From Candidatus Flexifilum breve (GTDB lineage: Bacteria > Chloroflexota > Anaerolineae > Aggregatilineales > Phototrophicaceae), in the NCBI GenBank assembly GCA_016717205.1, contig JADKGC010000002.1:186001-250000 (forward strand): 64,000 bases of DNA, given 5' to 3'. Below, in pieces: positions 51,456 to 59,710 of the stretch (its first letter is position 1; every line of letters starts with the position of its first letter). The translations under genes and the position numbers were made by a program. Under the pieces are notes generated by a model. The model was not told the DNA's origin. It ran no database searches and saw only the letters and a program-made list of their open reading frames with translations.

Positions 51456-54071
51456 ATGAGTCGTTTTGACTATACGGATGCACATACGGCAGAAATCTCT
51501 TTCCCGATTGGCGGAATAGGTACAGGTTGCATTGGCCTAGCCGGCAATGGTCGGTTGATCGATTGGGAAATCTTCAACAAACCGAACAAAGGCAGCGTGA
51601 ACGGTTTCTCGCATTTCGCCGTCAAAGCGGAGCGCGCGGGTCAGCTGCTCGATGCGCGAGTGCTCAACGGCGAACTGACCGGTTCCTACACTGGCCTGTT
51701 TGGGCGTCCCTGGTTCTTTGAAGGCTACGGATGGGGGCCGCTGCGCGAATCGATGGGCGGTATGCCCCACTTTGAACAACACAGTTTCAAAGGAGAATAT
51801 CCATTCGCCGAAATCACATTCTCCGATCACAACTTCCCCGGGAACATATCGCTGATCGCCTTCAATCCATTCATTCCTACGAATGAGGATGACTCCGGTC
51901 TTCCAGCCGCTTTCTTCGAGATCAGCCTGACGAACACCACAGAGACACCGCTCGACTATACCGTCGTGGGCGTACTTGGGAATGTTTTCCGCTCACAGGG
52001 TTTCAACGAAGTCAGCCACGACGGTCAATACCACATGCTCCATATTGGCACCAGCGACATCGCGACCGATGCCTTCGAGTATGGTGATTTAACCCTCGCG
52101 ACGGACGCCCCGGATTGCAGCTATCAGGAATACTGGTATCGCGGCACGTGGACAGATGCGCTCGAAATCTATTGGCGCGACCTGATGAAGCCCGGGAAAT
52201 TCCAGAATCGTCACTATCCGCGTGAGAAGCGCTTTGTTTCCAGCGGGTGGCATGAGCGCGACAACGCTAATCTCGCTGCCCATCTCACCCTCGCTCCCGG
52301 CGAAACTCGCTGTGTGCGCTTCGTCATCACTTGGAATTTTCCGAATAACCGCAACTACTGGCAGCACGATGTCGACGAACGGGCGAAAGCAGCAGGCATC
52401 CCCAACGGGTGGAAGAACTATTATGCGACTCAATGGGAAAATTCACGCGTTAGTGCGCATTACGCTTTGCAGGAATGGGATCGCCTGCATGGGGCGACCA
52501 AGTTATTCAAGGACAGCTTGTTCGGCAGTACACTGCCGCCAGTCGCCATTGATGCCATCTCGGCAACCATGTCAGTGCTCAAAAGCCCAACAATCCTGCG
52601 GCTTCAGGACGGGACACTCTATGGCTGGGAAGGGGTCGGCGAAACTGAAGGCTGCTGTTACGGCTCATGTACCCACGTCTGGAATTATGCTCAGACTCAA
52701 GCCTTTCTCTTCCCACGACTTGAACGCTCCATGCGCACCGCCAACTACCGCTACAATGTCGATCCTGATGGCGGCAGCCACTTTCGCATTCAATTACCCA
52801 TCGGGCTGAAATATAGTAACTTTCGTCCCTGCGCCGACGGCCAGTTTGGCGATGTGATGAAGACCTATCGTGACTGGAAAATCTCCGGTGATACGGAGTG
52901 GCTGCGCAGTCTCTGGCCAACGATCAAGAAGACGATAGAGTTCGCGTGGAGCGACAAAAATCGGGATCTGTGGGACCCGGAGAAAACGGGCGTGCTGTGG
53001 GGACGCCAGCATCACACCCTGGACATGGAGTTGTTCGGCCCCAACGCTTGGTTAACAGGCTTCTATCTGGGAGCGCTCAAAGCGGCGGCAGAAATGGCTG
53101 TGGCGCTCGATGAACCAGAATTTGCTCAGGAGCTGCGCTCCATCTTTGCGCGCGGAAAAACATGGGCGGACGACCACCTCTTCAATGGTGAATATTATGG
53201 ACAAGTGGTTGATATTAAGGACTACAGCCTGCTCGAAAAATTCGATCGTGAGGATGATCGAACTACGGAAATGTACTGGAGCGCGGAGCACGGCGAAATC
53301 AAGTATCAGATCGGCGAAGGCGTAGAAATTGACATGCTGATCGGCCAATGGCACGCGAATCTCTATGGGCTTGGTGAGATCTTCGACCCCGAACAGACTA
53401 AGACTGCGCTCGCCGCAACCTTCCGCTACAACTTCAACTCGACCATGCGCAATGAATACAATCCTTGGCGGCTGTTTTCACTGAACAATGAAGGAGGGCT
53501 GGTCATTTGTGCCTGGCCTGAGGGACGGATCAAACCGATGATCCCCGTCCCGTATTCTCAGGAGACCATGACGGGTTTCGAGTGGGCGGCTGCCATTCAC
53601 ATGCTGCAAGTGGGGTTGATTGATGAGGGGATGCAGTGTGTAGAAGCAATTCGGAATCGCTATAACGGTGAAAAACGGAATCCATGGAACGAAATCGAGT
53701 GTGGTAGCAATTATGCCCGGGCAATGGCAAGCTTCGGGCTGCTGAATGCTTTTTCAGGCTTTCAGTTTGACATGGTGAGCGGAGTCATCGGTTTTGCGCC
53801 AATCCGCATGCAGGCCGGGGAATTCCGGGTTTTCTGGTCACTGGACAGCGCCTGGGGGGAGTTCAGCACGCGTGAATCGTACTCTGTCCTCAAGGTGCTC
53901 TACGGGGAACTAAGGCTCACTGAATTACAGCTACCACTCACGGATGGACAGCAAATCCAGTCGGCAGCGTTGAATGATGAAACTATCACCCACTCCGCTA
54001 ACGATAACGTAGTACACTTCGCCAAGGCGCTCAGCGTGCAAGCCGGCAGCACTCTGACTATTCAACACTAG
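51456..54071 (+). CDS. GH116-family beta-glycosidase (GBA2-like)
   Basis: An 871-residue protein with the two-part layout of GH116: an N-terminal beta-sandwich (about 1-330, opening ISFPIGGIGTGCIGLAG) and a C-terminal (alpha/alpha)6 barrel (about 370-860). EGCCYGSCTHVWNYAQ and LDMELFGPNAWLTGFYLGAL are the most family-like stretches and hold catalytic-site acidic residues. Known members cleave beta-glucosides, beta-xylosides or glucosylceramide. No signal peptide, so it acts on imported sugars. Its position at the end of the LacI/ABC operon indicates a beta-linked substrate. Confidence 0.86.
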   Translation: MSRFDYTDAHTAEISFPIGGIGTGCIGLAGNGRLIDWEIFNKPNKGSVNGFSHFAVKAERAGQLLDARVLNGELTGSYTGLFGRPWFFEGYGWGPLRESMGGMPHFEQHSFKGEYPFAEITFSDHNFPGNISLIAFNPFIPTNEDDSGLPAAFFEISLTNTTETPLDYTVVGVLGNVFRSQGFNEVSHDGQYHMLHIGTSDIATDAFEYGDLTLATDAPDCSYQEYWYRGTWTDALEIYWRDLMKPGKFQNRHYPREKRFVSSGWHERDNANLAAHLTLAPGETRCVRFVITWNFPNNRNYWQHDVDERAKAAGIPNGWKNYYATQWENSRVSAHYALQEWDRLHGATKLFKDSLFGSTLPPVAIDAISATMSVLKSPTILRLQDGTLYGWEGVGETEGCCYGSCTHVWNYAQTQAFLFPRLERSMRTANYRYNVDPDGGSHFRIQLPIGLKYSNFRPCADGQFGDVMKTYRDWKISGDTEWLRSLWPTIKKTIEFAWSDKNRDLWDPEKTGVLWGRQHHTLDMELFGPNAWLTGFYLGALKAAAEMAVALDEPEFAQELRSIFARGKTWADDHLFNGEYYGQVVDIKDYSLLEKFDREDDRTTEMYWSAEHGEIKYQIGEGVEIDMLIGQWHANLYGLGEIFDPEQTKTALAATFRYNFNSTMRNEYNPWRLFSLNNEGGLVICAWPEGRIKPMIPVPYSQETMTGFEWAAAIHMLQVGLIDEGMQCVEAIRNRYNGEKRNPWNEIECGSNYARAMASFGLLNAFSGFQFDMVSGVIGFAPIRMQAGEFRVFWSLDSAWGEFSTRESYSVLKVLYGELRLTELQLPLTDGQQIQSAALNDETITHSANDNVVHFAKALSVQAGSTLTIQH

Positions 54072-54091
54072 CATCGACCGGACAGTGCGAG

Positions 54092-54135
54092 CATCGTCTT
54101 AACACAGCGACAGCGTGCGCAATGTTAAGGCGATG
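54092..54135. promoter_or_regulatory. Inverted repeat between GH116 and CobW-type genes
   Basis: CATCGTCTTAACA (54092-54104) and TGTTAAGGCGATG (54123-54135) pair at 12 of 13 positions across 18 nt. It could terminate the GH116 operon or serve as an operator of the next gene. Confidence 0.5.
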
Positions 54136-54164
54136 TCTCACGCTGTTATTGAATAGGTGATTGG

Positions 54165-55253
54165 ATGGTAGCAACGCGTTTAGTGATCGTTGGCGGGTTC
54201 TTAGGCGCCGGCAAAACGACCCTGCTTGCACAGGCAGCACGTCGGTTCATCGATCAGGGTTTCCGGGTTGGACTTATCACTAACGACCAAGGTTCCAACC
54301 TAGTCGATACCGCGTTGCTGGAACATCAGGGGTTTCCCGTCGCAGAAGTCGCAGGGAGCTGTTTTTGTTGTGCGTTTGATGACCTACTTAAAGCCATAGC
54401 GCAGCTCCAAAGTTCGATTCAACCCGACATCATTCTGGCGGAACCGGTCGGCAGCTGCACAGATCTCCTCGCAACCGTGATTCGTCCACTTAAGCAGCTA
54501 TTCCCGGAACAGTTTGAAATCGCGCCGTTGAGCATAGTTGTAGATGCGACCCGAGACGTCCAGACTCTCTCGCCAAATGTGGCCTATCTATTCGAACGCC
54601 AAATCAGAGAAGCAGATGTCATCCTGCTCAATAAAACAGATTTGATCGATGCCGCAGCGCAGCGTCGACGCGAGGACGAGCTTCAGTCACAGTTTCCTGA
54701 TAGCCGTGCGTTTATCGTCTCAGCCCGATCCGGCGCTGGAATCGAGCGCTGGGCTAATCATTTGGCGGGACTAACCAGCTCCAATGAGATCGAACTAGAC
54801 ATAGATTACGCCCGGTATGCCGAAGCCGAGGCCGAGTTAGCTTGGCTGAATGTGCGGGGCAGCATCCGTGCATCTCGTCCATTTTTACCCCGTCACTGGA
54901 TAACTCAGTTATTCACATCGCTTGAAGAAACCCTGCATCCTGCCCCTATCGCCCATATTAAGGCGAAGGTCACAACTCCCGTTTCGACCTTCAAAACGAG
55001 TCTGACCGACTATGGTGGGAACGTGACATGGGATGTTGATATGCAAGATGACCCCACTGATCAGCTTGAGTTTGTTCTGAATGCTCGGGTCGATACCCAA
55101 ACGGCCCGATTGCAGCAAGCCGTGAGTCACAGCATCGAGGTCAATCGACCTGATCCCCTGTCCCGGTACTACCTGACTCATTTGGAGTGTTTTCGCCCGC
55201 TGCCGCCCAAACCCACTCATAGAATAAGCGGAAACCCCAAAAGGGCAACATAA
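54165..55253 (+). CDS. CobW/COG0523-family G3E GTPase (putative metal chaperone)
   Basis: A 362-residue P-loop GTPase. Walker A is GGFLGAGKTT (about 10-19), the metal-binding CxCC motif is GSCFCCAF (about 66-69 for the Cys positions), switch region AEPVGSCTD, and the guanine-specificity NKTD. The C-terminal CobW domain is present but unusual in sequence and there is no His-rich stretch. COG0523 proteins deliver zinc, cobalt or other metals to client enzymes. It is 94 nt after the GH116 gene and may have its own promoter. Client metal and protein unknown. Confidence 0.87.
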   Translation: MVATRLVIVGGFLGAGKTTLLAQAARRFIDQGFRVGLITNDQGSNLVDTALLEHQGFPVAEVAGSCFCCAFDDLLKAIAQLQSSIQPDIILAEPVGSCTDLLATVIRPLKQLFPEQFEIAPLSIVVDATRDVQTLSPNVAYLFERQIREADVILLNKTDLIDAAAQRRREDELQSQFPDSRAFIVSARSGAGIERWANHLAGLTSSNEIELDIDYARYAEAEAELAWLNVRGSIRASRPFLPRHWITQLFTSLEETLHPAPIAHIKAKVTTPVSTFKTSLTDYGGNVTWDVDMQDDPTDQLEFVLNARVDTQTARLQQAVSHSIEVNRPDPLSRYYLTHLECFRPLPPKPTHRISGNPKRAT

Positions 55254-55280
55254 GCCCAGCACCCTTACCACCCAGATTCG

Positions 55281-55496
55281 CTAAAGTGTGCGCCCCAGTG
55301 GGCCAAGTTTTGGCGTTTCATAGGACAACCAATTGAGCAACTGGGGCACGCTCAATGGATTGCCCACATCATGACTCGACTGCAATTGTTGGACACGGGC
55401 AATCGCAAGCGTCAGATGGACGGCATGATGTACTGCATCCGCCGGGATGTGGTACTCGATATGATGCGTCGTTACGAGATTGCCGCCGTCTCGTGA
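55281..55496 (+). pseudogene. Second, shorter primase/helicase C-terminal remnant
   Basis: The frame ending at the TGA 55494-55496 reads QLGHAQWIAHIMTRLQLLDT, a basic stretch, then VLDMMRRYEIAAVS. It aligns with the end of the 44040-44642 remnant (QMGAAQWIVHILKRMQLTDP ... LLDIMRRYDVAHIES). Only the last ~70 residues survive, with no start codon. Evidence for two insertions or a duplication of the same kind of element. Confidence 0.6.
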
Positions 55497-55505
55497 TTTA
55501 ACTCA

Positions 55506-55554
55506 TGCACCAACGAGTTGGTCAGCCTTCTGATGTAATCAACTCGTTGATGCA
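55506..55554. repeat. Large palindrome after the second remnant
   Basis: TGCACCAACGAGTTG (55506-55520) and CAACTCGTTGATGCA (55540-55554) pair at 14 of 15 positions, 9 nt after the remnant stop. Confidence 0.6.
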
Positions 55555-55577
55555 ATCTCGAAAAAACACTTCATTGT

Positions 55578-55642
55578 CTACATACTCTGCATACTCTACA
55601 TAGAAGCCTCGATCCATGAAGAGTATGTAGTCCATGTAGAGT
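55578..55642. repeat. Iteron-like CATACTCT repeats with inverted copies
   Basis: CTACATACTCT (55578-55588) and ACTCTACAT (55593-55601) are repeated in reverse complement at 55620-55630 and 55634-55642. The rest of the 55254-55754 gap shows no gene besides the remnant. Confidence 0.55.
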
Positions 55643-55754
55643 TTTTCGCCTTCTCCAATGCAAATTTCGCGCCGTGCAAGCGCGGGAAAGCCGTCAGGCG
55701 AGCAGACTGACGATCAGGCAACTTTGGGTGAGACTTGCCGCAGGAGTCTACCCG

Positions 55755-56204
55755 ATGCGCCGTCCGCCGCCGATCTGGTTTGTTTTGTCGTTCATGGTAG
55801 TGATACCCCAGATCGTCCCTGCCTCCGCCCAAGTCTTTAATCCCTCGGACGTGATAGCGACGCGCGGCGTGATCGGGCGCGGCGCATTCGTTTACACAGC
55901 GGATTTGGAGTTCATCGCGCATCTGCCGGGAAGGGCGCTGGCGGCGCTCAGCCCCGACGGGCGTTATATTGTCGATGTGAATGACGATCACAAACTGTTT
56001 CTCTGGATTGCCCTCCAACTAATTCGCATCCCCGTCCCTGATCAAGGTCATTTTAGCCACATTACTGCTATCGGATGGAGTCCCAATGGACGTTATTTTG
56101 CTGCCAGCGGCGTATACAGCGGGCAGCCTTTGTTGGCCGTATGGGACACCAGTGCTAAGTGGGACGCCATTATCACCACCCGGCATTCTGGGAGTTGGCT
56201 ATAA
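55755..56204 (+). pseudogene. Truncated exported WD40-repeat protein
   Basis: About 149 residues from ATG 55755 (AGGAG 9 nt upstream). A signal sequence (IWFVLSFMVVIPQIVPASAQ) is followed by two WD40-like blades (ALSPDGRYIVDVNDD and IGWSPNGRYFAASG ... LLAVWDTS). A propeller needs six to eight blades, so this is probably a 3'-truncated remnant of a longer gene. It is next to another remnant, consistent with a recombination hot spot. Confidence 0.5.
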
Positions 56205-56318
56205 TCCCTGCGCCTAAGAGAATAGAGTAAGGGAGTTGTTTAGAGCTCTGACGGCAAGTTATATTGCTTCCGCAAATGTGAGGATAAACCGTATCTACGG
56301 ATACACAAGGAAAAACTA

Positions 56319-57713
56319 ATGTCTCATGTTGAACTGGCTGTAATTGATTTACCTGAATTTGGACTTCCAACCGTGCAACCAACGGTATCTGGAGAGCATT
56401 ACGCGAGGCGGATTGCCCAGGCCCACGAGCGAGCGGCAGCAGCAGAACTCGATGCGTTGGTCGTTTACGGCGATCGCGAGCATTTTGCCAACTTAGCCTA
56501 CCTGACCGGCTATGATCCGCGCTTCGAAGAGGCCCTGCTGATCTTAGTGCCTGGACGGGAAGCCGCGCTGGTCATTGGGCTGGAAGGCTGGGGATACGCC
56601 GAGCTTTCGCCTGCTCCCATCCAGCGCGTGCTCTACCGCAGCTTCAGCTTAATGGGCATGCCGCGCGCTGGTAACCCCTCCTTAGCTGAAATTTTCCGGA
56701 ATGCCGGACTTCAGGCAGGTCAACGGATCGGATTGGTCGGTTGGAAGTACTTTGATACGCGGGAAACATCGTCACCGCAAACGTGGATCGAAGTACCGGC
56801 GTTCATCACCGATACGCTGCGCGAAATCGCTGGAAATCCGACGAATGTGGTCAACGCGACGACCCTGTTCATGAATCCGGTGGATGGGCTGCGCATCATC
56901 AATGAAGTCGATCAACTGGCAGCCTTCGAATTCTCGGCGACGTGGGCATCACAGGCGGTCCGCAATGTTTTGTTTGCGGTTCAACCCGGGATGACGGAAC
57001 TCGAACTCTCTCAGCGTATGCAGCTGCCGGGTCTGCCAGTAGCCGTTCACACGATGCTATCGGCAGGTCACCGGGCCGCCTATGGCCTCCCAAGTCCGAG
57101 TCTGCGCGCGATTCAACGGGGCGAATACCTGACGACGGCGGTCGGGTTGTGGGGAGCGCTCACATCGCGCGGCGGTTTCCTCGTGGAAAGCGATGACGAA
57201 CTGCCCGGCGGGATCAGTGACTATGTTGACAAGCTTGTGGCACCGTATTTCGCCACCGCTGCCGCATGGTATGAGACGATCGGCATCGGCGTGACGGGCG
57301 GGGAAATCTACCAACTTGTGCATGAACGGCTCGGTGATCCGTTTTTCGGCCTTGGGCTAAATCCCGGTCACTATATCCATCTGGATGAATGGGTCAATTC
57401 GCCCATCTACGCCGGCTCGGAGATTCCGCTCCAGTCGGGGATGGCGCTGCAAATCGACATTATCCCGGCGACCGGGAGCGCCTACGTGAGCACGAACATT
57501 GAGGACGGAATCGCTTTGGCGGACGATGCGCTGCGCGCCGAATTCGCGCAAAAATACCCCGAAGCCTGGGAGCGCATTCAGGCTCGCCGTCGTTTCATGG
57601 AGCAAATGCTCGGCATTACCCTCAAGCCGGAAGTTCTGCCGTTTAGCAACCTTCAGGGCTATCTCACGCCCTACGTTCTCAACCCACGTCTCGCGCTGCG
57701 CATCGTGCGTTAG
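56319..57713 (+). CDS. Creatinase/M24 aminopeptidase-fold protein with degenerate metal site
   Basis: A 464-residue protein with an N-terminal creatinase-like domain (about 25-170, ALVVYGDREHFANLAYLTGY) and a C-terminal pita-bread domain. In active M24 enzymes the two Asp ligands lie in a DxGxxxxGYxSDxTR stretch; here the equivalent reads TTAVGLWGALTSRGGF without either Asp. GHYIHLD keeps the His, and NIEDGIAL keeps one Glu, but the other Glu position reads QIDIIP. So metal binding is probably lost or different. AAGGA precedes the ATG. Operon with the Ntn hydrolase 28 nt downstream. Confidence 0.75.
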   Translation: MSHVELAVIDLPEFGLPTVQPTVSGEHYARRIAQAHERAAAAELDALVVYGDREHFANLAYLTGYDPRFEEALLILVPGREAALVIGLEGWGYAELSPAPIQRVLYRSFSLMGMPRAGNPSLAEIFRNAGLQAGQRIGLVGWKYFDTRETSSPQTWIEVPAFITDTLREIAGNPTNVVNATTLFMNPVDGLRIINEVDQLAAFEFSATWASQAVRNVLFAVQPGMTELELSQRMQLPGLPVAVHTMLSAGHRAAYGLPSPSLRAIQRGEYLTTAVGLWGALTSRGGFLVESDDELPGGISDYVDKLVAPYFATAAAWYETIGIGVTGGEIYQLVHERLGDPFFGLGLNPGHYIHLDEWVNSPIYAGSEIPLQSGMALQIDIIPATGSAYVSTNIEDGIALADDALRAEFAQKYPEAWERIQARRRFMEQMLGITLKPEVLPFSNLQGYLTPYVLNPRLALRIVR

Positions 57714-57741
57714 ATCTTGACCATCATAACGGAGCGAAACC

Positions 57742-58662
57742 ATGATTTTGCTGTGTGGTGATTGGTTCAACTCGGGCACGCAGATCGCTTGGCAGTTACT
57801 TCGTGAGGGAAAACCCGCGCTCGAGGCGCTGGAACAAGGCATACGGGCGGTCGAGGCGAATACGGCGGACGAATCGGTTGGTCGAGGCGGATACCCGAAT
57901 GCGCTCGGCGTGATGGAACTCGACGCGGGCGTGATGGATGGGCGCACACGGGCGAGCGGCGCTGTTGGCGCCCTGCAAGGCTATCTTCATCCCGTAAGTG
58001 TGGCCTACGCGGTGATGCGGGACCTGCCCCATGTTCTGCTGGTGGGCGAGGGCGCGGCACGCTTCGCCCACGAAATCCACGCTGAGCGGGGTGAACTGCT
58101 GACCGACGAGATGCGCGCGCAGTGGGAAGCATGGCGGCGTCAGTTTAACTTCGATCCCGCCTCGGGGGAGCAATCTCTGATCGATGCCGTCTATCGCGGG
58201 CGCGATCCGCAGCGTTCGGGCGGAACGACCATCTATCTCGCCCAGGACAGCTCTGGCGATATCGCCGCTGCCACCAGCACCAGCGGTTGGGCGTGGAAGT
58301 ATCCCGGTCGGTTGGGTGACACGCCGATTGCCGGGGCCGGCTTCTATGCGGACAATCGCTATGGCGCGGCGGCCTGCACGGGGATGGGAGAGATCGCCAT
58401 CCGCTCCGGGCTCGCACGGATGACCGTCGCCTACCTGCAATTAGGGCGTTCAGTCGAAGAAGCGGTCAGGGAAGCGCTGGCAGATATCCGCTACCATCCT
58501 GATCAGAATATCGGCATTACGCTGTACGCCATCGATGCGCGTGGCGGCGGATTCGTCGGTTACAGCTATGGCAGTGATCACCCCACACCGCATTACTACG
58601 TAGCGGTAGATGGCGACGACATGCCTGTGAAGACGATGGGAGTCAACCTCGGCGTGCAGTAG
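57742..58662 (+). CDS. Ntn-hydrolase of the glycosylasparaginase / isoaspartyl peptidase (T2) family
   Basis: A 306-residue precursor that would self-cleave before a catalytic Thr in SGGTTIYLA (about residues 155-160). Downstream markers are family-typical: AAATSTSGWAWKYPGRLGDTPIAGAGFYAD and ACTGMGEIAIR. The spelling suits N4-(beta-N-acetylglucosaminyl)asparaginase more than plant-type asparaginase. No clear signal peptide. GGAG lies upstream. With the M24-like partner it may act on peptide- or Asn-linked glycans, which fits a glycan-degrading region; this link is inference. Confidence 0.86.
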   Translation: MILLCGDWFNSGTQIAWQLLREGKPALEALEQGIRAVEANTADESVGRGGYPNALGVMELDAGVMDGRTRASGAVGALQGYLHPVSVAYAVMRDLPHVLLVGEGAARFAHEIHAERGELLTDEMRAQWEAWRRQFNFDPASGEQSLIDAVYRGRDPQRSGGTTIYLAQDSSGDIAAATSTSGWAWKYPGRLGDTPIAGAGFYADNRYGAAACTGMGEIAIRSGLARMTVAYLQLGRSVEEAVREALADIRYHPDQNIGITLYAIDARGGGFVGYSYGSDHPTPHYYVAVDGDDMPVKTMGVNLGVQ

Positions 58663-58680
58663 GCCGCCGCGGGTCATTGT

Positions 58681-58702
58681 GGGGGCGCGACATGTCGCCC
58701 CC
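58681..58702. terminator. Bidirectional hairpin between convergent genes
   Basis: GGGGGCG (58681-58687) and CGCCCCC (58696-58702) pair around a GACATGTC core. The arm-plus-variable-palindrome layout resembles the repeats at 21339 and 26310. Confidence 0.6.
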
Positions 58703-58738
58703 TAACGACCAAATCAAACCTCGTGGCGCGAACGTGAG

Positions 58739-59710
58739 CTAGGCGAGCGGTCCATTGCCGACTTCTAAGTCGAGCTGCCAGCTCACGGGTTCACCGGACG
58801 GCAGCACCATCGCCCGCCCGTTCTGCCATGCAAAATCCAACTTGTCGTAATACCCCGTCGACGGCTCAAGCGCGGTGGTCGGAGCCGCATTGTACGTCCC
58901 CTCGTCCGCCCAGATTCCCAGATAGGGTACTTCTGCTGCATTCCACGAGAGACGAAGCCACGCGCCATCGCCGCCCTGCTGGAGCGCTGCCCAATTCACG
59001 GGTTGGTCGGGCAGCAGATAGAACTTGCGGCAGTTATGCCGGTCAGCCGCACCAATGTGATCTAAATTGTGATGCCTGCCGTCTTGCGCTCGGGCGTTCG
59101 GCCAGTCGTAAATGTTTCCGACCGCGCCCCAGTCGGTCGTCGGGTGCACGTTGACGACTTGCGTCACTGTGTGCGGCAGCCGGATCCGCGTATCGCCATC
59201 GACGACAAACTGCGGATGCGCCGCCCACAGCGCGACGAGGGGTTCACTCCCCGTGTTGACTACGTCGAAGGTGAGGCGTAAGCGCGCATCTTCCAAGATC
59301 TGTGTGGTTCTCGTCAAGCGGTATGGCAGCGCACGTCCGCTCGTCGATAAGCTGAAGCTGTCGTTGGTCACGTTGTTGATTTCCCACGGAATCGCCCACA
59401 CCTCACCGTGATCGGGAAGTAATTTACCCTGATACGCTCCGTCTACCGGATAGACACATTCATCGATTGTTGGGAACATCTCATCCCAACCACTCATGTC
59501 CTGATCGGTGAAAACTGATCGGTAAGCCGCTGGCTCGAAGCGGCGGTGGATGGGCGGCAGCAGCCATTCGCGGTTCGCGCGCTTGTCGAACAGTGAAACG
59601 ATTTTCGCGCCCATCGCCGGCACGGTCACGAAGCGCAGCGCAATGGTCTCAAGGGCGAGGGCGGGCTGACCTAACCAGTCCGTTTCAGAAGCACGAGCAA
59701 CCGGGCACAT
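58739..59710 (-). CDS. Aldose 1-epimerase-like (galactose mutarotase fold) protein
   Basis: A 323-residue beta-sandwich protein. GalM-type active-site candidates are a His in WAAHPQF and a Glu in TALEPSTGYYD. LRFVTVPAMGAKIVSLFDKRANREWL is the usual opening strand pattern. Its start overlaps the stop of the upstream DUF5107-TPR gene (TAATG), so they are co-translated. It may act on, or bind, the same sugar as the larger protein. Enzymatic activity not certain. Confidence 0.75.
   Translation of the reverse strand: MCPVARASETDWLGQPALALETIALRFVTVPAMGAKIVSLFDKRANREWLLPPIHRRFEPAAYRSVFTDQDMSGWDEMFPTIDECVYPVDGAYQGKLLPDHGEVWAIPWEINNVTNDSFSLSTSGRALPYRLTRTTQILEDARLRLTFDVVNTGSEPLVALWAAHPQFVVDGDTRIRLPHTVTQVVNVHPTTDWGAVGNIYDWPNARAQDGRHHNLDHIGAADRHNCRKFYLLPDQPVNWAALQQGGDGAWLRLSWNAAEVPYLGIWADEGTYNAAPTTALEPSTGYYDKLDFAWQNGRAMVLPSGEPVSWQLDLEVGNGPLA

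Noticed and set aside
55578..55642. CRISPR-like repeats
   Set aside because: Only two short units plus inverted copies, no regular spacers and no cas genes.
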